Assembly: GCA_031549265.1 (NCBI GenBank)
Contig: JAVBQB010000003.1
Span: 1-64,000, forward strand
DNA from: JAVBQB01 sp031549265
Lineage (GTDB): Bacteria > Bacillota > Clostridia > Oscillospirales > JAVBQB01
Length of the DNA: 64,000 bases
Direction of reading: 5' to 3'
Shown: positions 53,146-61,443 of the stretch, piece after piece
Layout: every line of letters begins with the position of its first letter
How positions within the stretch are numbered: the stretch's first letter is position 1
Notes under the pieces: generated by a model
The model's input: the letters and a program-made list of their open reading frames with translations, nothing else
Told to the model about the DNA's origin: nothing
The model's database searches: none
Program-made: the position numbers and the translations under genes

Positions 53146-53553
53146 CTGGAAACCCTTAAAGACTATGAAAGCGGGCTGAGATCGCTGGTGTACAGCGCTC
53201 ATGGCGTCGAATATTTACCCATTGAAAGCTTCAAAAAGGCGAAAAAAGTTACAGATGCATGTGTTATTTTTGAGGGAGATTACGGCGGACAGATATATTT
53301 AACTTGTCCTATGAAATATGTACGCTGCTCCGAAGTAGAACTACTCGGTCTTCTGGTTTATATTGACAAAATGCAATGGAATATAGAAGATGGCCGACGA
53401 GTTTTTTATGAGATACTTCCGATTGGTTCTGTCGTAGCTGGCGGTATGGGTGGCGGCATTGTTGCCGACGGGTTATGGCTGCATAAAAGAATATCTGCAC
53501 CAGAAATTAGAGATTACATTATTGATATAGTTTGCAATGCTCACACCAAATAA
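53146..53553 (+). CDS. Protein of unknown function, probable CTG start
   Basis: 135 residues if translation begins at CTG 53146, which has AGGAGAGGAGG six bases upstream. The frame is open from ATG 53113, but a TTGACA (53088-53093) and TATGGT (53112-53117) pair with an 18-bp spacer would place the transcript start near 53124, downstream of that ATG. The protein has LESLYDY-like helical start (LETLKDYESGLRSLVYSAHG) and strands such as DACVIFEGDYGGQIYL and CSEVELLGLLVYIDKM; it contains VVAGGMGGGIVADGLWLHK. No family recognised. More AT-rich than its neighbours, so possibly acquired. Confidence 0.6.
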   Translation: METLKDYESGLRSLVYSAHGVEYLPIESFKKAKKVTDACVIFEGDYGGQIYLTCPMKYVRCSEVELLGLLVYIDKMQWNIEDGRRVFYEILPIGSVVAGGMGGGIVADGLWLHKRISAPEIRDYIIDIVCNAHTK

Positions 53554-53567
53554 CCGCTACATACGCG

Positions 53568-53594
53568 ACAGCCGGACGAGATTCGTCCGGCTGT
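53568..53594 (+). terminator. Terminator after the unknown 135-residue gene
   Basis: ACAGCCGGACGA (53568-53579) pairs perfectly with TCGTCCGGCTGT (53583-53594) around a 3-base loop, followed by TCTACTTCGT. Confidence 0.8.
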
Positions 53595-53652
53595 TCTACT
53601 TCGTCTGAAAGGCCACCCTTCAGGCGTATTCTTTTTTCCTCCGCCATATCTC

Positions 53653-56088
53653 TTACGTCATTTTCACGGCGGCTTTGATGTCGGGGGCTTTGACGGTGTC
53701 TTTGATTACGTTGGTGATGAACTGCGCGGCTTCGGCGCGGGTGGAGGCGCCTGCGGGATTCAGACTGCCGCCGCTGCCCTGAACCAGTCCCCGGCCTACC
53801 AGTGCAAGCATCGCCTCGGCGGCGTATTCGGATATGTCCGCCGCGTCGTTGAACTCACTGAGAGCCATGCCGCCCTCGGGCGTTTCGATCAGATAATAGC
53901 TCTTCATCAGATTGTATGTGACCGTGAACATGTCCTCGCGGGTTATCGGCGCGTTCGGCAGGAAGCTTTCGCCGTCGCCGCCGGCAACGATGCCCATGGC
54001 TCTGGCTTTGTTAACGGCAGTCTCCGCCCAGACGGGGATATCGGCCTGATCCGCCGCCGGTTCAGGCATCCACTGCCCTTTGACGCTCACGTCAAACGCT
54101 CTCATCAGCATCGTCACAAATTGCGCTCTCGTAACCGGGCTCTGCGGGTCGAACCTGTTGCCGCCGACGCCGTTCATTATCCCGCGCGCACCGACGTAGC
54201 CCGCCGCGTCCTCCATCCAGCCGCCGGTGACGTCGTCAAACTCGACTTTGTTGTAGATAACGTCATAATGGCCGCCGTGATTGACAAACGCGGTCGCTAC
54301 GCCGCCGTCATACGTGCTGAGCGCGACCAGCTTCGGCTCGCCGCTCTCCAGCTTTTCGTAAACAACAAGGCAATCCGGATCTTCGATATCTGCGGGCGCG
54401 AACGGAACGGTCAGCGTAACCGGCGCCGTGTACAGCAGCCAGTTTACGGGCTTGCCATCGCTGATGACGTCCAGCTTGACGCTGCCCCTTTCCAGACGGA
54501 AGGTGATATCCGTATCGGGGCTGAATGTGAACGTCTCGCCTCCGACAGTCACGGACGTGAGGTCGGGGGAAGTTCGGTCGGTCGCCGCCATCGCAAGCTC
54601 AAGCAGCGTGCGTCCCGACACCGTGAAGCTGCCGAGGCCATCGACGTTGACGGTGAGCGTTTTATCGGCGTTTTTGGCAAACCACCCGACAGGCAGCGTC
54701 ACCGACGCGAGGTCGGAGGCCGGATATGTCAGGGCGGCGCTGACGGAGTCTCCGAAGAGCGCGTCCAGGCTGGCCACAGTCAGGTTTCTGGCCAACGGAG
54801 ACGTGGGCGCAACTGGCGCGGCTGCTGGTGCGGCCGGAGTGATTGGCGCGCTGACTATGGTCGGACTAGACGGCGCGCCTGCCTGATTAATGGTGATCTT
54901 GTTCGAAACAGCGCCCAGCAGGCCGAACTCTACCTCAATTACGCGCGGGGCACTGCCGGGATTCGGAGCTATCAGAAATTCGATCTCGTCCGGTGCGCGG
55001 CCACGCTCGTCCGCCTCAAACGGATAGTTTCCGTGACGCGCCGGACTCAGGATCGCGACGCGCGGATCGCTGTCGAACGCTCCCAGTGTGACCTGATTTT
55101 TGCCCGGAGCCGAACCGTCGCCCGGCTGCGCGTTAAACGAGAGGACGTCCTGCGTTTCCGCGTTCAGCGCCGCTCCGTCCACCGTTACCGAGGTGAACTG
55201 CACGTCCCTCTGGTACGGCTTGCCCGCCTCGCCGGGGAGTAAGTCGTCTATAAATGAACCCGCGCTGCTGAGCTTCACGGTTTTCCTGCCGCCCGCCTTG
55301 GGGACAGCTCCCGTGTCACCGGCAACCGCGGCGGAGAGGGCGGGATTGGCGGACTGCGCGACTGATATTGTTGTCTCCGCACCGCCCAGACCGAACTTAA
55401 GGTCGATTACGCGTCCGGCTCCCGGATTATATGGGATGACGGCCGTGATATCGCCGTCGGCAGACCCGTCGATCGCCCCGTTGTACGGATGACCCGGTAC
55501 CGGGTACGTGATAGCGACCGCGCTGTCGCTCAACGTTACGCCCTGTACGGGTCTCGCCGCCAAGCCCGCGCCCGTCACGGCGGATAAGAGGCTGACGTCG
55601 GCGGAGGTTATGACGTCGGGGTTCGCGCCCAAATAGAGATTGCCACCGAGGAGCGTCAGGCTTATTTCCCCTCCGGCGTAGGTCATGTTAATCGCCGATC
55701 CCGTGGAACAGCTCAGTCTCGGCGCGCCTTTCTGGTAGCGCGTTCCAATTCCAGTCTTGCCTCCGGAATCCTCTAACGTGACCGCTATCTCGCGATAATC
55801 GCCCGTATTTTCCGGCACCTCGACCGTCAGTGAGAGGCTTCCATCAGTGTCCACGGCGACTGACGGCCAGATAATAAAATTACTGCCTGAAGTGATTACG
55901 ACGGGCCCCGCCGAGAAACCCATTCCCATAAATGTCACCGACCCGCCGCCGGTTGGGACGGGATTATCCTCTTTGCCATCGTAAGACTCCCCGGCCTGAG
56001 CGCCCGGCGGCGCTGTCGCCGCGAGGCCTAATATGAAGCAGAGCGCCAGCAGAAACGCCGCCGCCCGCGAGCCCGTTCTTCTCGTCAT
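53653..56088 (-). CDS. SLH-anchored surface protein with repeated beta domains
   Basis: 811 residues. Signal peptide 1-32 (ending AQA). Two or three related beta-sandwich-like segments follow: the stretches ending ISVAQSANP and ITINQAGAP share preceding features (PNPGSAPRVIEVEFGLLGA and YNPGAGRVIDLKFGLGGAE), so the domain is duplicated. A pre-SLH beta domain (about 430-610, VTLPVGWFAKNADKTL) resembles that in the B12-regulated surface proteins. Three SLH repeats end the chain (about 615-811: FDDVTGGWMEDAAGYVGARG, ITREDMFTVTYNLMKSY). An extracellular adhesin or binding protein, ligand unknown. No riboswitch is visible upstream. Confidence 0.85.
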   Translation of the reverse strand: MTRRTGSRAAAFLLALCFILGLAATAPPGAQAGESYDGKEDNPVPTGGGSVTFMGMGFSAGPVVITSGSNFIIWPSVAVDTDGSLSLTVEVPENTGDYREIAVTLEDSGGKTGIGTRYQKGAPRLSCSTGSAINMTYAGGEISLTLLGGNLYLGANPDVITSADVSLLSAVTGAGLAARPVQGVTLSDSAVAITYPVPGHPYNGAIDGSADGDITAVIPYNPGAGRVIDLKFGLGGAETTISVAQSANPALSAAVAGDTGAVPKAGGRKTVKLSSAGSFIDDLLPGEAGKPYQRDVQFTSVTVDGAALNAETQDVLSFNAQPGDGSAPGKNQVTLGAFDSDPRVAILSPARHGNYPFEADERGRAPDEIEFLIAPNPGSAPRVIEVEFGLLGAVSNKITINQAGAPSSPTIVSAPITPAAPAAAPVAPTSPLARNLTVASLDALFGDSVSAALTYPASDLASVTLPVGWFAKNADKTLTVNVDGLGSFTVSGRTLLELAMAATDRTSPDLTSVTVGGETFTFSPDTDITFRLERGSVKLDVISDGKPVNWLLYTAPVTLTVPFAPADIEDPDCLVVYEKLESGEPKLVALSTYDGGVATAFVNHGGHYDVIYNKVEFDDVTGGWMEDAAGYVGARGIMNGVGGNRFDPQSPVTRAQFVTMLMRAFDVSVKGQWMPEPAADQADIPVWAETAVNKARAMGIVAGGDGESFLPNAPITREDMFTVTYNLMKSYYLIETPEGGMALSEFNDAADISEYAAEAMLALVGRGLVQGSGGSLNPAGASTRAEAAQFITNVIKDTVKAPDIKAAVKMT

Positions 56089-56230
56089 TGGTCATCCTCC
56101 GTTAATCGTATGTATTCTGATATAATAGCATAAAATAGCCTGAAATGGAACAAAAAACCCGCTCGCGCGGCGTATAAAGACTGATTGCCATCGCGAGTGT
56201 GCTCCGTTTTGGTATAAATGCCAATAAAAA

Positions 56231-56264
56231 CGCAATCCCCGCCGATTTGTCAGCAGGGATTGCG
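56231..56264 (-). terminator. Terminator after the F420 ligase-family gene
   Basis: CGCAATCCC (56231-56239) pairs with GGGATTGCG (56256-56264). On the minus strand it leads into TTTTTATTGG. Confidence 0.85.
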
Positions 56265-56324
56265 CGAATTATGTCAGTGTACAGTCAGAACCGCAGCCGT
56301 CCGGAAAATCCGATTCGGAAACGG

Positions 56325-57512
56325 TTAATGTGAAAAGTTGTCGAAATAACCCTGAATCAGTATCATCGGCGTGCCTTTGTCGCCGCTGCCGGAGGTCAGG
56401 TCGCACAGCGATCCGATCAGGTCGGTGATCTTGCGCGGAGTCGTGCCCTGCGCCAGCATCGAGCCGACCAGGCTGCCCTCCTTGGCGCGGATTTCGCCCT
56501 TGATCGCCGAGGTCAGCTCCTCGCCACGCAGATCGGCAAAGCTGTTGTCGGCCAGGTATTTGAGCTTCAGCTCGTTTGGCGTTCCCTCCAGCCCCGAGGT
56601 GTAGGCAGGAGAGACAACTGGGTCGGCCAGTTCCCAAACCTTGGCTACCGAGTCCTTGAAAGCGCCGTCGCCGTAAATCATGACTTCGATCTGCTTGCCG
56701 GTTTGCTTTTTAAGCTCCGCGGCAAGTCTTTCGACAAAAGGCTGTCCGTCTCTGGGAAAGAGCTTAACCCGCTCGTCGGTCGCCTTATTGGAGCCGAGCA
56801 GGCCGAATTCTGGATTGAACCCGCTGCCGTCCACGCTCGCGGTCAGGATCTGATCCAGCCCGACTACGCTGGCGGCTCCGGCGGCCTTCATGCGCCGTTT
56901 GGTGCGCGCGCGTTCGTGGATATCGCAGACCAGCACGTGCGGGCAGCGTTTTACCACCTCGGCGGCGCTGTTAGTGAAAACGAACGCGACCTCCGCTCCC
57001 TGGGCGGTGACCAGCTTCTCATAGAACTCCACGTAGTCGATGCCGGTGAACGGATGCAGCGTATTGCCGAAGGACTTTCTGTACTCTGCGATGTCAAACG
57101 TATCGGTCATGTTCTTGCCCGAGCTCTCGAGCGCATCTTCGTCAAACAGCGCGTTACCGACCTCGTCGCGCGGGAAGCTCAGCGCGATCAGGACTTTTTT
57201 CGCGCCGCGTGCAATGCCGGAAAGCATGGTGGCAAACCGGTTGCGGGAGAGGATGGGGAAAGCGACCGCAAGCTCGCCGCCCGGAAATTTCTTCTTAATG
57301 TCGGCGGCTATCTGGTCGATATTCGCGTAGTTTCCCTGCGCGCGCGCCACAACCGCCTCTGTTATCGCCACCACATCGCGGTCGTTAAACTCAAACTGCT
57401 CCTGCTTCGCGCAGTCCAGCAGACATTCAACCGCCATCTGGCATAAATCATCGCCTTGAACAATGACAGGCATGCGTACGCCCCTGACGACTGTTCCAAC
57501 TGTTCTTCCCAT
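56325..57512 (-). CDS. Coenzyme F420:gamma-L-glutamate ligase family protein
   Basis: 395 residues, ATG with AAAGGAG upstream. Regions typical of the CofE/F420-0:L-glutamate ligase fold: DRDVVAITEAVVARAQG, MLSGIARGAKKVLI, CDIHERARTKRRMKAAGA, VMIYGDGAFKD, and GTPRKITDLIGSL. CofE adds glutamates to F420-0 using GTP. F420 is not known to be common in Clostridia and no other F420 gene is visible here, so a related glutamylation or amide-ligase reaction on another substrate is likely. It stands alone between a terminator and an upstream gap. Confidence 0.78.
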   Translation of the reverse strand: MGRTVGTVVRGVRMPVIVQGDDLCQMAVECLLDCAKQEQFEFNDRDVVAITEAVVARAQGNYANIDQIAADIKKKFPGGELAVAFPILSRNRFATMLSGIARGAKKVLIALSFPRDEVGNALFDEDALESSGKNMTDTFDIAEYRKSFGNTLHPFTGIDYVEFYEKLVTAQGAEVAFVFTNSAAEVVKRCPHVLVCDIHERARTKRRMKAAGAASVVGLDQILTASVDGSGFNPEFGLLGSNKATDERVKLFPRDGQPFVERLAAELKKQTGKQIEVMIYGDGAFKDSVAKVWELADPVVSPAYTSGLEGTPNELKLKYLADNSFADLRGEELTSAIKGEIRAKEGSLVGSMLAQGTTPRKITDLIGSLCDLTSGSGDKGTPMILIQGYFDNFSH

Positions 57513-57827
57513 TAGGGTTCAGCTCCTTTAGAAGATGTGCGCCGAATTTTTCGGGGCAGGCAAAAGCGCCACTGGATATTATACCGTATCCTGCGAGGTC
57601 TTTCAACTGTTTTTTCTATATTGCGACTGCGGGTATCGCCGCCTGTCCGGGAACCCGGAAAGCGCGTTTGGAAGGCGGGCGCGCACGCCGGAATACCGGC
57701 TTATGGTATACGCTCGGTTATATAACCTATTATCAATACATATTTTAGCCAGGGTATCCGATTTCCTGATAACAATTTGTTATATCAAGAAACAATATTA
57801 GTCCGAGACATTCGCGCACATTGTTGG
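57513..57827. other. Intergenic region between divergent genes
   Basis: No supported gene. It ends just before an extended -10 box TGGTATAAT (about 57825-57833) for the plus-strand YceG/protease gene. The GC-rich core (57620-57700) resembles the gene-free stretches near 23600 and 31050 only weakly. Confidence 0.35.
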
Positions 57828-57862
57828 TATAATGTTTTCATTCATAACCGCGAGGTGAGCAC

Positions 57863-59296
57863 ATGGACTCTGCCAACATGTTAAATATCAAATATATCCG
57901 GACAAATGACCCGATCCCGCTGCTTGTCGCGCCGCCGCGCCCGGTCAGCGTCTCCACCCGGGACGTGCTTTTCTGCCGGATTGTCGGCATTGACTGCGCC
58001 GACGCCGAATACGTCGAGGGCATTCGCGAAATCGACCGCATCCTGACAAAGTCCGGCGCCGCACCCTACCTGCGGCTGTCAACGCTTGCGGCGGTTGACC
58101 CCGGATGGGACTTTGCTGATTTTTCCGCCGCCGTCGACCTGGCTTTGCGTCCCGGCGGGAGCGCGGTGAGTCCGGGGCTTCGGCTGCCGTTCAGCTTCGG
58201 CGACGGCATTATGGATGCGGCGCTGCATGCCGCTTACGGGCAGGTCGTTTCGGCGTACTGCGGCGAATCCGGCGTGTCGCCGTCGATGGCCAAAAACTTC
58301 GCCGTCAAGCTGCTCTTTTGGATAAAAACGTATTTGCCGCGCCTATATTCCGGCGGGTTCCCGGAGATGTTTCCCAAGGTTCTCTTTACCGGCGGCATCA
58401 AGAAGCACGACAGTTTGTTCCTCTGCCTGCTGACGCGGATCGGCTGTGACGTTGTCTATATGAGCTCTGACAGTGATTTCCCGGCGGGTTACACCGGTCT
58501 TACCGACGTTTCGGAGCTGGTCGCGGTGGGTGCCCGCAGGAAGCTGAGCCTGCCCATCCCCGAAATGCCGCGGCAGACTCCCGCCGCGCCGGTAGCCTCC
58601 GCCCAAGCTCCGCCGCTCACTCTGCCCGTCCTTGGCGTGATGACAAGCGCCGCAGGTCAGGATCACATGCCGCCGCCCAGCCAAAGCGCATCCGCCACGG
58701 CAACCCGCCCGGCAGATTTACCCGGCAATGAGCTTACCTTTGAGCAGCTGGCCAACCTAGCCCCGTCGGTTGTCATGATTAAAGTCTTCGACAAGGACGG
58801 CGAGTGCTTCAAGTCCGGCTCGGGCGTGGTCATCAGCGAAAAGGGGTACATATTGACCAACTGCCATGTCATCGGCGGCGGACAGTCGTTTACGGTGCGG
58901 TTTGAGAACGATGCCAACGAATATCAAACCAGCGCGGTGGTGAAATATCACACCGACTTTGACCTCGCGCTCATCAGGGTTGACCGCGCCTGCCCGCCCA
59001 TCCGGGTGCTGGATGGCGGTTCGCTGGCGCGCGGCCAGAAGGTGGTCGCCATCGGCAGTCCGCTCGGGCTTTTCAACACCGTTTCCGACGGGATTATTTC
59101 GGGATTCCGCCAGTTTGAGCGCGTCTCGATGATCCAGTTCACCGCGCCAACCTCGAAGGGAAGCTCCGGCGGCGCGCTGCTCGACATGTACGGCAGGCTG
59201 ATCGGCATAATCACGGCGGGCTTCGACGACGGTCAAAACCTGAATCTGGCCGTCGATCACACGACCATCCAAGCCTTCGCTTGCAACTTCCTCTGA
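57863..59296 (+). CDS. YceG-like/trypsin-like protease fusion
   Basis: 477 residues, ATG with GAGGTGAGCAC upstream. No signal peptide, so cytoplasmic. The N-terminal half (about 1-215) resembles the YceG family linked to tellurite-resistance (ter) gene clusters: KNFAVKLLFWIKTYLPRLY and PKVLFTGGIKKHDSLFLCLL then IGCDVVYMSSDSDF. A Pro/Ala-rich linker (230-290) leads to an HtrA-type trypsin domain (about 295-470): catalytic His-335 in ILTNCHV, Asp-367 in FDLALI and Ser-435 in SKGSSGG. No PDZ domain. The coupling of a YceG-like part to a protease is unusual; YceG assignment is by motif only. Confidence 0.75.
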   Translation: MDSANMLNIKYIRTNDPIPLLVAPPRPVSVSTRDVLFCRIVGIDCADAEYVEGIREIDRILTKSGAAPYLRLSTLAAVDPGWDFADFSAAVDLALRPGGSAVSPGLRLPFSFGDGIMDAALHAAYGQVVSAYCGESGVSPSMAKNFAVKLLFWIKTYLPRLYSGGFPEMFPKVLFTGGIKKHDSLFLCLLTRIGCDVVYMSSDSDFPAGYTGLTDVSELVAVGARRKLSLPIPEMPRQTPAAPVASAQAPPLTLPVLGVMTSAAGQDHMPPPSQSASATATRPADLPGNELTFEQLANLAPSVVMIKVFDKDGECFKSGSGVVISEKGYILTNCHVIGGGQSFTVRFENDANEYQTSAVVKYHTDFDLALIRVDRACPPIRVLDGGSLARGQKVVAIGSPLGLFNTVSDGIISGFRQFERVSMIQFTAPTSKGSSGGALLDMYGRLIGIITAGFDDGQNLNLAVDHTTIQAFACNFL

Positions 59297-59399
59297 GTCC
59301 CGCCGTCTGGCTTTATCCGGAGCGGACCCCGGTTGACAGCGTGATCCATATGTGATAATATCCGCGAAAACCGCCGATAATGAGAGGAGAACCCTTGAG

Positions 59400-59816
59400 T
59401 TGACTTACCTTCTGGAGTATCTGGGCGATATTATCCGGCGAATGTTTCACGTGAGCATTCCGCCGGAGTTTCAGCCCAAAATTATCGCCGCCGTTATCCC
59501 GGCACTGGCCGCCATTGTTCTCTGGTCCTTTCTCGGCAAGCGCCGCCGCAGTTTGCTTTACGTCATTCTGATCGGCGCGGGCTTCTGCCTCTTTCTCTGG
59601 ATAGCGAAGGACAATCCGCAGAGGTTCAGCGACTTCATAGTCGAGCTGGGCGCGGCGGGCTTCATGTTTCTGCTTTCGCTGCTGTACAATGTCAGCTGGG
59701 CAAAGCGCATTCTCGTGTCGCTGCTGGCTACGGTCGGACTCTACATAGTAACAAAGCTCGCCATCTACGGGATCGACCTCGCGCTCGGCGTCAGGAGTAC
59801 GCTGTCCATTTTCTGA
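59400..59816 (+). CDS. Small multi-pass membrane protein, unknown
   Basis: 138 residues from TTG at 59400 (GAGAGGAG about ten bases upstream; the frame is open to 59352). Four hydrophobic helices (about 25-45, 50-65, 80-100, 105-125) alternate with short basic loops such as GKRRRS. No signature of a known transporter or enzyme. About 100 bp after the YceG/protease gene on the same strand and followed by its own terminator. Confidence 0.7.
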   Translation: MTYLLEYLGDIIRRMFHVSIPPEFQPKIIAAVIPALAAIVLWSFLGKRRRSLLYVILIGAGFCLFLWIAKDNPQRFSDFIVELGAAGFMFLLSLLYNVSWAKRILVSLLATVGLYIVTKLAIYGIDLALGVRSTLSIF

Positions 59817-59849
59817 GCGGCATTCGCCCGACTGCCGGTGCTAAATAAT

Positions 59850-59886
59850 AACCAGGATGGGGTTTTACGCCTCATCCTGGTTTTTT
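59850..59886 (+). terminator. Terminator after the membrane protein gene
   Basis: AACCAGGATGGGG (59850-59862) pairs, with one G-U, with CCTCATCCTGGTT (59870-59882), continuing into TTTT. It lies between convergent genes and may act both ways. Confidence 0.85.
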
Positions 59887-59913
59887 GCGGCCATATACGC
59901 GCCGATGCGCCGT

Positions 59914-61443
59914 TTATCTTGCTATCTCGACTCTGTTGCCGCCCTTGGATTTCGCGACAAGCAGCGATTCGCTCGCGAGCTTGATAAGGTCGTCCAGCGA
60001 CTGGCTTTTGGTGCTCATTCTGGCAATGCCGACGCTCACCGAGCATCTGAGCGGGGTGCCCCTGTAATCGTATACGCTGTAGCTGACCTCGTTTTTGATC
60101 CGTCTCGCGAGGTCCAGCGCGTCTTCCTTCCTGTTGTCGAGCATCATCACGAATTCCTTGCCGCCGAACCTCGCGAGCGGGTATTTCGGGTCGGCGATGG
60201 ACTTGATCGAGTCGGCCACCGATTTCATAATGAAGTCTCCGGCTTTGTATCCGAAATTGCTGTTGATCGCCCTCAGCCTGTCGACGTCGACTATTATAAC
60301 GGTCTGCTCGCCGCCGGCTTCGATCGACTCGGCGAACTCGTGCGCCTTGTCGTAGAACGCGTCCCGGCTGTATGTGCCGGTTGCGCGATCGATTGAGGCG
60401 ATCGATTGAAGCTCCTCGCTCAGTGCGCGGACTTCAGTCTCGTCGCGGATCAGTATTGACCAGCCCTCGAAGGTGGCGCGCTCTCTTATCCTGCGAATCG
60501 TGCATTTGTAGTATCTGGTCTGGTCGCCGATTGTCACCGGGAAGCTTGTGACCGTCTCTTTCGCGATAAACCGGCGCATGTCGTTCAGCTCGGCGGGCCA
60601 GCCCTTGATCGACTGCAGCTTCTGGAGCGCCTTTTGGTTCATTATCCACGGGAACATTCGGTCAAATGCCCGGTTGCAGCGCAGCATCCTCTGCTCGTCG
60701 TCCACCAGGATCACGGCGTCGGTGACCGCCTCCAGCGCCTGCTCGGTGGTGTGGGACAGGCCCATAAACGGGTTAACGCGCAGCAGGCAGATGAAAAACA
60801 GAATGATTGACGGAAAGGACGAGAAGATCGGGTAAAACAGATTGCCCGCCTTTAAGCCCCCGTAATAGGCTATAACGCAGCAGAGCGGAATGAACGTCGC
60901 GATCACCATCATTATCACATAGCGGCGGCGGCTCCTGCTCGTTCTGAAGAATCCGATCAGCGTGACCGCGAACGAGGCTAGAAAGCCGGCAATAATGATC
61001 CCGTAATAAACGTAGGCCCACAGGCCGGGCGTCACCGCGACGGAGCTGACCCCCGTTTCGGCGCTGAACGCTACGTCGGTGTAGAATATCCCCTGCGGGC
61101 CGCTGAGCCACAGGACAATCACCGGCACAACGGGAACCGCGAGCAGTATTGCTCTTGCCGCTCTCGGCAGCTTTAGATCAAAAAACTCGACCACGATCAG
61201 CACCGCCATGACCGAAACGTAAGCTCCGCCGAGCCCCTGAATCTTGAGGCCGACAACGACGCCGTCAAGCGCGGAGGCGGTCAGCTCGATGAGATAACCG
61301 AGCAACAGAACGAAAAGCGAAAGTACAAACGCGATAAAAACGGTAATCTTTTTATTGGCGCAGATGTGGATTGTATAAAACCCGACCGCCAGCATAACGA
61401 GAAGCTCAATGACAGTCAGGGCGATTATCGATTCATTCAGCAT
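59914..61443 (-). CDS. 7TM-PAS protein with degenerate GGDEF domain (GGKEF)
   Basis: 509 residues. Seven membrane helices (about 5-225) of the HisKA_7TM sensor type, a PAS domain (about 228-340), then a GGDEF-like domain (about 345-505): IDRATGTYSRDAFYDKA, IVDVDRLRAINSNFGYKAGD, LARFGGKEFVMML. The signature is GGKEF, so Lys replaces the Asp/Glu that helps bind the second metal and GTP; catalysis is probably lost and the domain may act as a GTP or c-di-GMP sensor. Its ATG overlaps the end of the upstream hybrid kinase gene by 11 bp, so the two are translated together. Confidence 0.88.
   Translation of the reverse strand: MLNESIIALTVIELLVMLAVGFYTIHICANKKITVFIAFVLSLFVLLLGYLIELTASALDGVVVGLKIQGLGGAYVSVMAVLIVVEFFDLKLPRAARAILLAVPVVPVIVLWLSGPQGIFYTDVAFSAETGVSSVAVTPGLWAYVYYGIIIAGFLASFAVTLIGFFRTSRSRRRYVIMMVIATFIPLCCVIAYYGGLKAGNLFYPIFSSFPSIILFFICLLRVNPFMGLSHTTEQALEAVTDAVILVDDEQRMLRCNRAFDRMFPWIMNQKALQKLQSIKGWPAELNDMRRFIAKETVTSFPVTIGDQTRYYKCTIRRIRERATFEGWSILIRDETEVRALSEELQSIASIDRATGTYSRDAFYDKAHEFAESIEAGGEQTVIIVDVDRLRAINSNFGYKAGDFIMKSVADSIKSIADPKYPLARFGGKEFVMMLDNRKEDALDLARRIKNEVSYSVYDYRGTPLRCSVSVGIARMSTKSQSLDDLIKLASESLLVAKSKGGNRVEIAR

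Noticed and set aside
54121..55242. Plus-strand open frame of 373 codons opposite the SLH protein
   Set aside because: Arg-rich antisense shadow without signals; the opposite strand has signal peptide and SLH repeats.
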